Shown here: positions 9,225 to 17,360 of the stretch, in pieces | How the letters are laid out: every line of letters starts with the position of its first letter | Position numbering within the stretch: position 1 is the first letter of the stretch | Assembly: GCA_049510975.1 (NCBI GenBank) | Contig: JBEKYM010000024.1 | Location: 1-42,200 of the forward strand | Origin: JAKACA01 sp049510975 | GTDB lineage: Bacteria; Actinomycetota; Acidimicrobiia; Acidimicrobiales; Bog-793 | Length of the DNA stretch: 42,200 nucleotides | Reading direction: 5' to 3' | Notes under the pieces: model-generated | The model's input: only the letters and a program-made list of their open reading frames with translations | What the model was told of the DNA's origin: nothing | Databases searched by the model: none | Made by a program: the position numbers and the translations under genes

Positions 9225-10349
9225 GTGAGTGGGAGCGACACTCCCGAACAGGCAGCTCCAGAAGACATCCTGCCGATCGAGGCGCTCGGTGGGTGGGCGG
9301 CCGTACTCGGCCGGCTGTTCGGGCGCCAGGACCTGACGTCGTCAGAGACGACGGCGGCGCTGGACTCGGTGCTCGGCGGCGAGGCTTCCCCCGTGCTCGT
9401 CGGGGCGCTGCTGGCGGCACTGCGCACGAAGGGCGAGACGGTCGAGGAGATCACCGGCCTCGTCCGGGCGTTGCGGACGAAGGCCGTGCCGCTGCTGATC
9501 GAAGGCGAGCTCGTGGACACCTGCGGCACGGGGGGCGACCGGAGCGGGACCATCAACGTCTCGACGATCGCGGCGCTCGTGGTGGCAGCCAGCGGAGCCC
9601 GCGTCTGCAAGCACGGCAACCGTGCGATCTCTTCGATGGCGGGCTCGGCCGACGTCCTCGAGGCTCTCGGAGTCGCCGTCGGTCTCGGCCCGGTGGGTGT
9701 GCGGCGTTGCGTCGAGGAGGCAGGAATCGGCTTCTGCCTGGCGCCGCGGTTTCATCCCGCCATGCGTTTCGTCGGGCCTGTCCGGCGCGAGCTCGGCGTC
9801 GCTACCGTGTTCAACTTCCTCGGCCCGTTGATCAACCCTGCTTCGGCCAAGCGTCAGCTGATCGGCGTCGGTGACCCGGCGATGGCCGAGCGCATGTTGG
9901 CGGTGCTCGAGGCCTCCGGCACCACCCACGCCATGGTGGTCTTCGGACATGACGGGTTGGACGAGATCAGCACCGTCACGACCTCGACCGCGCTCGAGAC
10001 CGTGCGCGTCGGCGAGGAGCCAACGCCATATCGGCGCCGAACGTTCGAGATCGATCCGAGGACCTACGGCTTGGCGCCGGCTCAGCTCGCCGATCTGCTC
10101 GGCGGTTCGGCGGCGGTGAACGCAAGTCGTGCCGTCGCCGTACTCGATGGTGAGGCCGGTCCACAGCGAGAGTTCGTCCTCCTCAACTCCGCCGCCGCCC
10201 TCGTGGTCGCGGGGGTCGTGGAGGGGATCGAGGAGGGCATCGAGCTCGCAGTCTCGCTGCTGGACGGGGGCAAGGCGGCTGCCAAGCTCGAGCGCTTCGT
10301 CGCCGTTTCCAAGCAGGCCGCCGTCGAGGAGGAGTCCGCCCAGGGCTGA
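9225..10349 (+). CDS. trpD: Anthranilate phosphoribosyltransferase
   Basis: 374 residues. It transfers phosphoribose from PRPP to anthranilate, the second step of tryptophan synthesis from chorismate. The PRPP loop CGTGGD is at 100-105, followed by NVST (111-114) and KHGNR (129-133). The metal and anthranilate site region has FHPAMRFVGPVR and FNFLGPL.NPA. GLDEIS is the family's acidic metal motif. It starts at GTG 9225, one base after the acyl-CoA dehydrogenase stop, so translation may be coupled although the two functions are unrelated. No other trp gene is in the window. An N-terminal extension of about 20 residues precedes the usual family start. Confidence 0.94.
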   Translation: MSGSDTPEQAAPEDILPIEALGGWAAVLGRLFGRQDLTSSETTAALDSVLGGEASPVLVGALLAALRTKGETVEEITGLVRALRTKAVPLLIEGELVDTCGTGGDRSGTINVSTIAALVVAASGARVCKHGNRAISSMAGSADVLEALGVAVGLGPVGVRRCVEEAGIGFCLAPRFHPAMRFVGPVRRELGVATVFNFLGPLINPASAKRQLIGVGDPAMAERMLAVLEASGTTHAMVVFGHDGLDEISTVTTSTALETVRVGEEPTPYRRRTFEIDPRTYGLAPAQLADLLGGSAAVNASRAVAVLDGEAGPQREFVLLNSAAALVVAGVVEGIEEGIELAVSLLDGGKAAAKLERFVAVSKQAAVEEESAQG

Positions 10350-10385
10350 CCGGCGGCGGGTGCCTCACAACAGGCGGCCCGGCGG

Positions 10386-11660
10386 CTACGGGCTACAGGG
10401 AACCGGGTTCCACGGCTCCGGGTAGTTCTTCGCGTTGTCGACGATCGGGACCGTTGTCGTTCCGGTCACCGCCAGCGACGTCGTCGTCGTCGTCGACGTC
10501 GAGGTCGTCGGCGACGTGGATCCGGTCGTCGACTTCGCCTTGGTCGTTCCGATCTTGAGGAAGCTCGCGACCATGGCGTTGTCGAGCTTCCAGACCGGGA
10601 GCAGGATGTCGGCTCCGTTGTAGACGGCGCCACTCGTGGGCATGACCTCGGTGTGCAGATTCGCCGAGGCAACCCCCCGGAACGTAAGGGCCAGGTTCAG
10701 CAGGTTGCTCTTGAGGCCCGGGTCGATCTCGATGTTCCGGACGGCGTTCTGGATGAAGTCGTTGATCTGGATCGGGTTCCGGTCAGAGTCGGCCTTGTCG
10801 ATGATGGCGTGGAAGAAGGACTCCTGCCGGCGGATGCGGCTCAAGTCGCCGAGCCCATCGACGTTCCACTGCCCGTTGGCGTAGTAGTAGAGGTCACGGC
10901 TGCGGACGAGCTGGAGGGCTTCCACGCCGTTCAGGAACTGGCAGCCCGTCTTCTTGATGTTGAGGCCGGTCTCGGCGTCCCGCACCGGGTCCGGGAAGTC
11001 CATCCAGATGCCGCCGAGCGCCTGCACGACATTCGTGAAGCCGAGGAAATTCGCATACGCGTAGTAGTTGATCGGGATGCGGAAGTCCTGTTCGATCGTC
11101 TTCACGAGTTGGCTCGGGCCGGTGTTGAAAGCGGCGTTGATCCGGTTCGTCTGACCGCCCGAGTCAGCGATGCTGACCCAGGTGTCGCGGGGGATGGACA
11201 ACATCTCGAGACCGCGATCGGCAGGAACGAGACGCAGGATGATGATGACGTCGCTGCGCTGCCCGCCGGAGTTGCCCTGGTTGCCGAGATGCGACTGGCA
11301 CGACGCCGTCGTACAGAACGAGCGCGTGTCAGATCCGACGAGCAAGATGTTGAGCGGCTGCCCTGGCTTTGCCTTCTCCAGGCCTTTCACTTTGACCGTC
11401 GGGATCTGATTGATCCGGTAGTTGACGTACCACCACCCGCCGGCTGCGAGCAGCAAGGCGAGGACGACAAGGACCGACGTGCCGATGGCGGTTCGCCTCA
11501 GCCAGCGGCGCCGCTTGCGTCCACCTTGAGCGGCCGCTGCCTTGCGAGCCTTGCGATGCTGGCGCCGCCCGGAGGCAGTCGCTCCGGTCGGGGAGGGTTG
11601 CGGCACAGCGCCGGGATCCGGCGTCCAGTCAGCCGGTGTTCCCGACGAATCGTTTGTCAC
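10386..11660 (-). CDS. LytR-CpsA-Psr (LCP) family cell-wall ligase, copy 1
   Basis: 424 residues. A basic cytosolic tail (GRKRRRWLRR) leads to one membrane segment at about 55-75 (IGTSVLVVLALLLAAGGWW), then an extracellular LCP domain with NILLVGSDTR, RSDVIIILRL, EMLSIPRDTWV, INAAFNTG and the Arg-rich LVRSRDLYYY and RIRRQESFF segments that hold the polyprenyl-pyrophosphate substrate. LCP enzymes attach secondary polymers to peptidoglycan. The C-terminus is a Ser/Thr-rich linker followed by PEPWNPVPC, a peptide shared exactly with the adjacent paralogue. It is the last gene of a four-gene envelope operon, 69 bases after copy 2. It may start at the codon for residue 1 shown; the N-terminal 30 residues are low complexity. 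Confidence 0.93.
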   Translation of the reverse strand: MTNDSSGTPADWTPDPGAVPQPSPTGATASGRRQHRKARKAAAAQGGRKRRRWLRRTAIGTSVLVVLALLLAAGGWWYVNYRINQIPTVKVKGLEKAKPGQPLNILLVGSDTRSFCTTASCQSHLGNQGNSGGQRSDVIIILRLVPADRGLEMLSIPRDTWVSIADSGGQTNRINAAFNTGPSQLVKTIEQDFRIPINYYAYANFLGFTNVVQALGGIWMDFPDPVRDAETGLNIKKTGCQFLNGVEALQLVRSRDLYYYANGQWNVDGLGDLSRIRRQESFFHAIIDKADSDRNPIQINDFIQNAVRNIEIDPGLKSNLLNLALTFRGVASANLHTEVMPTSGAVYNGADILLPVWKLDNAMVASFLKIGTTKAKSTTGSTSPTTSTSTTTTTSLAVTGTTTVPIVDNAKNYPEPWNPVPCSP

Positions 11661-11729
11661 GGCGGCTCAGGTTAGTGGCGAAACGGCCAAATTCGGCGTC
11701 AGCCCGGCTCCCTCACTGCGCCCGCAACC

Positions 11730-13019
11730 TCAACACGGGACCGGGTTCCAGGGCTCGGGGAGCGACTGCGGTGTGTCGGTCACCACGAGGCTCGGCGGTG
11801 TCGTCGTCGTGGTCGTGCTCGAGGACTTCGAGCCGCTCTTTCGTGCCGTCGCCGTCTTCGGAAGGCCGAACGAGAGAAAACGGGCGATGGTCCGGCTGGC
11901 GGCCGGCTCGGCCGCGAGTAGCGCGTCTTGCTGGTCGATCGTCTGGGCGTAGGTCGGCAGCACGCTGGTCACGAGGCCGGACTCGCTGAGCGAGTGGTAC
12001 TTGAGGCCGAGCGAGATGAGCTCGCCGCTGCCGAGCGACGAGTCGATCGTGAGGTCCGAGACCGTGGCACCGAGGAACGAGTTCAGCGTGAAGATGTCCG
12101 GGAACACGCCGTGCACTTTGTTGAGCAGGGAGTGGAAGAACGCTTGTTGGCGGCGGATGCGACTCCAGTCGCTGTCGCCGTCGTAATTCCAGACCTTGTT
12201 CTTGTAGTAATAGAGGTGGCGGCTGCGGACGAGAGCAAGCGCCTGGGCACCGTTGAGGAGCTGGCAGCCCGTCGTGCGGATGTTGAGGCCGGACAGCTGG
12301 TCCCTCACCGGGTCGGGAAAGTCGAGGGAGATGCCGCCGAGGGCGTTCACCATGCCTTGAAAACCGCAGAAGTTCGCCATCATCACGTGGTTGATGGGGA
12401 TGTGGAAGTTGTCCTGGACGGTCTGGACGAGCTGATTGGGCCCGTTGTTGAAGGCGGCATTGATCTTGTTGGAACTGCTGGTGCCTGCGATCGGCACCCA
12501 GGTGTCACGCGGGATCGACAGCATCTCGACCTGTCCCGTCGAGGAGATCAACCGCATGACGATGATGACGTCAGCACGCTGACCCGTCTGCGTGCTGCTC
12601 GAGCCGAATGCCTTGGCAGCGGCCGCCGTCGTGACGCAAGCCCTCGAGTCCGAACCGACGAGGAGAATGTCAATCGGCTTTCCCGACTGCTCGGGCGTCA
12701 GGGCTGGCACCGACACCCGAGGGATGCCGTCGAGGCGTGAATTCACATAGAAGTAACCGCCTGTGCCCATGACGAGCAGGAGGACGATGAGGACGAGGGC
12801 GCCGACGAGGAGGCGCTTCGGCCACCGCCGACCGCCGCCCCCGCGGCCGTGGGCGCGGTAGACGTTCCGGCTCGAAGGGGTGGCCGATCGGTGGCGTCGC
12901 CGGAACTTCGGCTGCTTGCCCCCGACGCTGTACGTCGCCCGGGAGCGCCCCGGTATCGGCGGTAGGTCAGATGGCACGCTGGTCGAGATTACCGATGGAG
13001 GCGGGCGTTTTGAGGTCAC
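11730..13019 (-). CDS. LytR-CpsA-Psr (LCP) family cell-wall ligase, copy 2
   Basis: 429 residues from a GTG. A basic Arg-rich N-terminus precedes one membrane helix (about 70-90, LLVGALVLIVLLLVMGTGGY), then the LCP domain: IDILLVGSDSR, RADVIIVMRL, EMLSIPRDTWVP, INAAFNNGPNQLV, FPDPVRD, LVRSRHLYYY and RIRRQQAFF. The catalytic arginines and aspartates of the family appear intact. It closely resembles the downstream copy, so the pair arose by duplication, and it ends in the same PEPWNPVPC peptide after a Thr-rich linker. Its start lies 30 bases after the glycosyltransferase stop, so co-transcription is likely. The two copies may attach different polymers or act at different sites. Confidence 0.93.
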   Translation of the reverse strand: MTSKRPPPSVISTSVPSDLPPIPGRSRATYSVGGKQPKFRRRHRSATPSSRNVYRAHGRGGGGRRWPKRLLVGALVLIVLLLVMGTGGYFYVNSRLDGIPRVSVPALTPEQSGKPIDILLVGSDSRACVTTAAAAKAFGSSSTQTGQRADVIIVMRLISSTGQVEMLSIPRDTWVPIAGTSSSNKINAAFNNGPNQLVQTVQDNFHIPINHVMMANFCGFQGMVNALGGISLDFPDPVRDQLSGLNIRTTGCQLLNGAQALALVRSRHLYYYKNKVWNYDGDSDWSRIRRQQAFFHSLLNKVHGVFPDIFTLNSFLGATVSDLTIDSSLGSGELISLGLKYHSLSESGLVTSVLPTYAQTIDQQDALLAAEPAASRTIARFLSFGLPKTATARKSGSKSSSTTTTTTPPSLVVTDTPQSLPEPWNPVPC

Positions 13020-13049
13020 CCGCCCCGCTATTCCGGCAAGGAGCGCGGA

Positions 13050-13790
13050 TCAGCGCCTTTGCAGCCGCTCCCGCCAGAGCAGCATCCGCAGGCGGACGAG
13101 GCCGCTTGCCGACTCGATGCTTCGTTGCCACACCGGTGTGCGAGGCGGGCGGATTTCGACGACGTCAGCCGGGAGCTCGGCGATGCGCACGCCAGCTCGA
13201 GACGCTCGCAGCACGAGCTCGACGTCGTAGAGGGCGCCGGTCATCGTGCACGCCGCCGCAGCGGCAGCGCACTGAGCCCGCGACAGCACTTTCATTCCGT
13301 GAGTGTCGGTAACGGGGAGCTGCAGGAGGACTCTCATCGCCAAGGTGAAGCCGGCGGTGAGCACCCGCCGGCTGACCGGCCGTCGGTCGGTGGCGCCCGG
13401 CGCCCGCTTGCTCGCGAGCACGATGCCGGCGAGGCCGGCGTCGATGATGGCAACGGCCTTCTGGAGAAACCCGAGATCGACGTAATCCACATCGAAGTGC
13501 ACGACGAGCTCTCCGAGCGACTCAGTAAAGCCCCGCCCCACGGCGGCGCCGTAGTCCGCCACGGGGAGGGTGATGACGCGAACTTCGGGGGTGTCGGCGG
13601 CGATGCGTTCAGCCAGCTCGAAGGTGCCATCCGTCGAGCCGTTCTCGACGACGAGCACCTCGAAGCTCACGTCGAGGTCTCGCATGGCCTTGACGAGGTC
13701 GCCGACGGCTGCTTCGAGCAGCTCTGCCTCGTTGTGGGCGGGAAGAACGATCGAGCGATCGATGGAGCGACCCAGGTCGGCCGTGCTCAC
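13050..13790 (-). CDS. Family 2 glycosyltransferase
   Basis: 246 residues. The N-terminal fold has SIVLPAHNEAELL, VLVVENGSTDGT and HFDVDYVDL, the nucleotide-sugar and metal-binding elements of GT2 enzymes similar to polyprenyl-phosphate mannose or glucose synthases. It lacks the C-terminal membrane segments seen in some relatives, so it is probably peripheral at the inner membrane face. It would load a sugar from a nucleotide donor onto a lipid carrier, possibly polyprenyl phosphate. The GTG start overlaps the stop of the upstream membrane-protein gene by four bases (GTGA), which indicates translational coupling. It is part of the envelope operon with the two LCP genes. Confidence 0.87.
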   Translation of the reverse strand: MSTADLGRSIDRSIVLPAHNEAELLEAAVGDLVKAMRDLDVSFEVLVVENGSTDGTFELAERIAADTPEVRVITLPVADYGAAVGRGFTESLGELVVHFDVDYVDLGFLQKAVAIIDAGLAGIVLASKRAPGATDRRPVSRRVLTAGFTLAMRVLLQLPVTDTHGMKVLSRAQCAAAAAACTMTGALYDVELVLRASRAGVRIAELPADVVEIRPPRTPVWQRSIESASGLVRLRMLLWRERLQRR

Positions 13791-16531
13791 AGTGTCCCGC
13801 CCGCACGATCCGGGTACCAGGGGACCTCCTCGGAGCCGGGTCCCTCGGCGCCGGTTCCCGGGTGGCGCTCCGTGGTGTCGTCGGCACCGATCTGCGCCTC
13901 GTCTTCGTCAGCTACCTGGTCAGAGCCGGGAGCAGGCTCGGCTGGATCGGTTGGGTCGGTTGGCGTCATCGGACCCGGGTTGGCAGCTGGGTCGGGCCCG
14001 ACCGCCGCCGGCGAGATCATGGCGAGGCCACCGAGCCCGACCAACCCGGCGACCGAGGCGCCCTTTCCGATCCAGTCGACCGTCGTCGTCCCATAGGCGA
14101 GTGTGACCCGGTGAGAGGTCGGGACGACCACCATGATGTTGGGCATCGCCTCGTAGGGGCCCGTCGCGCCGGAGGCTTGCCAGTTCGGGAAGTACGGGAT
14201 CTTCACCGCCACGGGCGTCCCGAGTCGCGAGACGTCAAAGGAGATGGAGGAGTCGGTGGTGGTCACGTTGCTCACGGTCGTCGTGGGCGCCGGAACCGCG
14301 TCGGAGGATGGCACGAGGCGCCCCGGAGTCGCTCGAGGCCAGGAGGCGGGGCCGGACTGGGTGAGCTGCACCGGCCAGTACTGCTCGCTCTCGTACCAGT
14401 TCAAACCGGTGGAAAGCCACTGGCTGGGGCTCGAGGGCTCAACCTCAGGCTCGTAGCTCAACGGGGTCACGAGCGGCGCGTCCTTGATCAGGTAGAGCTG
14501 CCAGACGGGGTTCGGGTCCGGCAGTCCGTTGATCGAGCCTGGGAAGCCTTGGGTCTGGCCGATCTTGACGAGCGACGGGTCGGCGGCAGCAGCAGCTTCG
14601 ACGGGAGGCGACATTGCAAAGAAGTATCGGACACCCATGAACTGAAGATGACGAATTCCGTCGGGCAGGTTGTAGCCGGGGTAGTTGAGGCCTGACACCG
14701 GATCGGGCGACTCGCCGTTCTGCGAGACTTCGCTCACATCGAGGAAGTGGAACGGCGTCGTGGTAGAGGATTCGAAGTAGATGCCGTCGGTTGCCTCCAT
14801 GCAGCCGTTCGTGAACAGCGGGATCGCCATCATCGCTTCGGTGGAGCCGAACGGGTCGGTCGTCTCGGAGATGTACTCGTACTGCAGGCGACCGCACCCG
14901 TACTTGGCGCCGGCCTTGTCCATGAGCGAGATCATCCCCTGCCACTGCGGCCAGCCGCTCTTGCCCTGGAAACCGGTGTAGTTCCAATTGACCCAACCCT
15001 GCACCTGGATCTGGTTGCCGACGGGCCCGATGCCGGGAAAGGCGCCGATGAGTCCTCCCGCTTGAGATCCGCCGGCGAGGCAGGCGATCGTGCCGACAAC
15101 GGTGCCCACGGAGACGACCCAAGGGCTGGCGCACACGACGGCGAGACCGCGGAACGCCTCTGCGAGGGCGTAGGCCGCCATCAGCGCCACGAAGAGGAAC
15201 CAGAACGGCAGCCAGCGCCCGTTGTAGATGGCTCCGGAAGGCAGGAACCCGAAAGCGAAGCCGGACCCGACGGCCGCCAGGCCGATGACGATGGCGAAGC
15301 GGTCTCTGCGGACGACAGCGATGACCAGTCCGATGATGGCGGGCACGAGCACGTAGAGCCACCCGTTCGGCACCAGGTTCGACCAGAGGCCGACGACCCG
15401 GTTGTACCCCATCGAGGCGCTGTAGTGGATGTCAGCGACGAACGGCAGCATCCAGAACGCTGCAAGAAGACCTCCGACGAGGCCGACGGGGATGAGGACC
15501 CTGAAGGCACTGAGGCGGCCCATCGAGAGGGCCAAGAGGACCGCCACGCCGGCGAAGGCGAAGGCGGGGACGATATGGCAGAGCGCCGTTGCAGCAAAGA
15601 GGATGGCCGCCAGCCATCGGAGGCGACCCTTGCGCAGGGCGTACACGAACACGCCGAGAAACAGGATCCCGAAGCTCATCGCCAAGCTGAACGAGAACTC
15701 CCCGGCCATGGTCGAGGTGATGTTGCCGCCGTCGATCGTGTACGACGTGTTGAACAGGTACGGGAGCGTCGCCGCGGCCATCAGCTCGGGAACGGGCCGC
15801 CGGAAGCCGGCGAGGTACCCGAAGGCCCACACGCAGACCGGGAGCGTGACGGTTCCGAGAACCGTGACGAGCTTGAAGGCGACGGCGTAGGGGAAGACCA
15901 CGTTGAGCACGGCGACGAACAGCGCCGGCAGGGGGAAGTAGAAGACGTAGAGCGGGAACCCGTCGAACCATTGCGGGTCCCAGCCCGTGATCCGGCCGTG
16001 GTTGAGCAGATGATGGATGAGGAAGTACGGAGCGGCGACGTGCCCACCGTTGTCGCCCCCGACATCCATGCTCGGGCTGAAGAGCAGGTCGGGCCTGAGC
16101 TGCCAGATGACGAAGACCGTGATCCCGATGATGGCGAGGGCGCCGATGAGCTTGTTGGTCACCTCGCTGCCGGGATAAGACCGGAGCACCGCCTCGTAGC
16201 GCAGCTTGCGGCGAACGAGCCAAGGTGGCGGTAGCTCCATCGCCTCGAGAGGCTCCGGAGGATTCTGGACGGCGACGCCTCCGATCCAGGGCGTCGCGCT
16301 CAACAGGAGGTGCTCGTTGACAGGAGGGGGAGGGACCTCGTCGTCGCTCTCGTCCCTGCCGGTCGGATCGGCGCCGTTGACGTCGTTGTAGACGCTGAAC
16401 TGGTCTTCTCCCGGCACGATGTCGGGTGCGGCGATGGAGGGACCACGGCGTTGGGCGCTCGGCCGGATTGTCTCGTCCTTCTCGTTGCCGGCGCCCTCGC
16501 GCGGTGACGTGCCGCTCCCGTCCGCGGTCAT
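13787..16531 (-). CDS. Large polytopic membrane protein, GT-C/PTPS-related type
   Basis: 914 residues. A cytosolic N-terminus of about 125 residues leads into roughly a dozen membrane helices (first near IGALAIIGITVFVIW). Between the first two lies DVGGDNGGHVAAPYF and then GWDPQWFDGFPLYVFYFP, an arrangement seen in actinobacterial membrane proteins labelled 6-pyruvoyl-tetrahydropterin-synthase-related and in GT-C glycosyltransferases that use lipid-linked sugars. A long extracellular C-terminal part of about 350 residues, with Thr/Pro-rich stretches, follows. The ATG at 16531 has AGGAG six bases upstream; an ATG 13 codons earlier lacks one. The coupled GT2 gene downstream fits a carrier-lipid sugar supply. 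GT activity is inferred from fold and context. Confidence 0.8.
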   Translation of the reverse strand: MTADGSGTSPREGAGNEKDETIRPSAQRRGPSIAAPDIVPGEDQFSVYNDVNGADPTGRDESDDEVPPPPVNEHLLLSATPWIGGVAVQNPPEPLEAMELPPPWLVRRKLRYEAVLRSYPGSEVTNKLIGALAIIGITVFVIWQLRPDLLFSPSMDVGGDNGGHVAAPYFLIHHLLNHGRITGWDPQWFDGFPLYVFYFPLPALFVAVLNVVFPYAVAFKLVTVLGTVTLPVCVWAFGYLAGFRRPVPELMAAATLPYLFNTSYTIDGGNITSTMAGEFSFSLAMSFGILFLGVFVYALRKGRLRWLAAILFAATALCHIVPAFAFAGVAVLLALSMGRLSAFRVLIPVGLVGGLLAAFWMLPFVADIHYSASMGYNRVVGLWSNLVPNGWLYVLVPAIIGLVIAVVRRDRFAIVIGLAAVGSGFAFGFLPSGAIYNGRWLPFWFLFVALMAAYALAEAFRGLAVVCASPWVVSVGTVVGTIACLAGGSQAGGLIGAFPGIGPVGNQIQVQGWVNWNYTGFQGKSGWPQWQGMISLMDKAGAKYGCGRLQYEYISETTDPFGSTEAMMAIPLFTNGCMEATDGIYFESSTTTPFHFLDVSEVSQNGESPDPVSGLNYPGYNLPDGIRHLQFMGVRYFFAMSPPVEAAAAADPSLVKIGQTQGFPGSINGLPDPNPVWQLYLIKDAPLVTPLSYEPEVEPSSPSQWLSTGLNWYESEQYWPVQLTQSGPASWPRATPGRLVPSSDAVPAPTTTVSNVTTTDSSISFDVSRLGTPVAVKIPYFPNWQASGATGPYEAMPNIMVVVPTSHRVTLAYGTTTVDWIGKGASVAGLVGLGGLAMISPAAVGPDPAANPGPMTPTDPTDPAEPAPGSDQVADEDEAQIGADDTTERHPGTGAEGPGSEEVPWYPDRAGGTL

Positions 16532-16710
16532 GTCACTCCTGGATCGCGTTGTCCGAAGGGACCGCCGCATCTGGCATCGGCGGACCGGACAGCGCGTTCG
16601 GCCACCGAATTCACGGGCAGCAATCTACCCGTACCGGGCTCGGGTTCGATTTCGCCCGCTGTCTGGCGACTGCGGAGCCCGGCGCGCCGGCCGGCGCATG
16701 CGGGCGACAG

Positions 16711-16719
16711 TGCTACCTT
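16711..16719 (+). promoter_or_regulatory. Possible extended -10 for the tRNA gene
   Basis: TGCTACCTT resembles an extended -10 (TGnTAnnnT) and places a start about five to ten bases before the mature tRNA. No good -35 is visible. Confidence 0.3.
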
Positions 16720-16730
16720 GGTGAGCTGTC

Positions 16731-16804
16731 GGGCCGTTGGCGCAGTCTGGTAGCGCACCTGCATGACGCGCAGGTGGTCGGGGGTTCAAGTCCCTCACGG
16801 CCCA
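16731..16804 (+). tRNA. tRNA-Val (anticodon GAC)
   Basis: A 74-base cloverleaf. The acceptor stem GGGCCGT pairs perfectly with ACGGCCC and is followed by discriminator A. The D arm is GCGC/GCGC with loop AGTCTGGTA. The anticodon stem CCTGC/GCAGG encloses ATGACGC, so the anticodon is GAC (16765-16767) behind the invariant T33, reading valine GUC/GUU. The variable loop is TGGTC. The T arm GGGGG/CCCTC holds TTCAAGT with one G-T pair. CCA is not encoded. A CAT (Met) reading is ruled out because it would lack T33. Confidence 0.93.
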
Positions 16805-16995
16805 CTCCCTTGCGTGGCGAAGCCGAGGAGCTCGGATCTGGCCGCAGCCCGCTCCGATGCTGTGATCGCCTTCCACCTTTCGTTCCTGCGCAGCGGGGGC
16901 GACGGTGGGCGTCAACCGCTGCTTGCTTGGCGACTCGGCGGGACTTCCCAGCTTTTGCTCAGGGCGTCCGGAGTTGAAAACCGCAAGATGTCCGC

Positions 16996-17187
16996 ATGTT
17001 CTCATTACTCGTTACCGCACCGCTCATGGTCATTGCCATATTGATCGCCGTCCTGCCCATCCTCATCATGTCCATCCGAGAATCTCGGCTCGACAGTGAG
17101 ACTGGCGGATCTTCAACCTCGCTGTCTCACCGGAGAGAGCCCGGCGCTGTGGCCGCTGGAGAAGCTCAAGAGGGGATGGCCGCCTAA
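16996..17187 (+). CDS. Possible small single-pass membrane protein
   Basis: 63 residues with a strongly hydrophobic N-terminal helix (LLVTAPLMVIAILIAVLPIL, about 4-23), then a short basic turn and a Ser/Glu/Ala-rich tail. Such a layout suits a small membrane protein. I do not recognise a family. Codon use differs from the surroundings: wobble GC is roughly 60 percent by eye and a rare TTA appears at codon 4. No clear Shine-Dalgarno precedes the ATG. It follows the tRNA by about 190 bases in a stretch otherwise without genes. It could be a genuine small gene, a recent arrival beside a tRNA, or a chance hydrophobic frame. Confidence 0.4.
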   Translation: MFSLLVTAPLMVIAILIAVLPILIMSIRESRLDSETGGSSTSLSHRREPGAVAAGEAQEGMAA

Positions 17188-17281
17188 CACCTTCCTGGCA
17201 CGTATGCTGCCGCCCACTAGAGGCCATATTTGGCGGCAAGGGGGCGGACATGAGGTCAGCAGCTCGTTCGAGGAGCGCTGA

Positions 17282-17325
17282 GGGACGACCTCCGTCGTCC
17301 CGTGCATCGGTGGCATCGCCACGGG
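17282..17325. terminator. Overlapping hairpins between convergent genes
   Basis: GGGACGAC (17282-17289) and GTCGTCCC (17294-17301) form a perfect 8-bp stem with a 4-base loop. A second, competing stem joins CCCGTG (17299-17304) to CACGGG (17320-17325), and GTGGC-ATC-GCCAC sits inside it. No U-tract follows, as is common in high-GC actinobacteria. The position just before the end of the minus-strand gene at 17361 suits a terminator acting in either direction. Confidence 0.45.
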
Positions 17326-17360
17326 ATGACAGCAGCAGCCTGAGCTGACGGGTTGCGGCG

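Noticed and set aside
14747..16234. Long plus-strand open frame (495 codons) inside the membrane-protein gene
   Set aside because: It is rich in Arg, Glu, Asp and Gly with no domain, and lies exactly opposite a gene with helices, a good ribosome site and coupled neighbours. It is a wobble-GC shadow.
16731..17360. Integration site at tRNA-Val
   Set aside because: I found no repeat of the tRNA 3' end downstream and no integrase gene nearby, so an att site is not supported.
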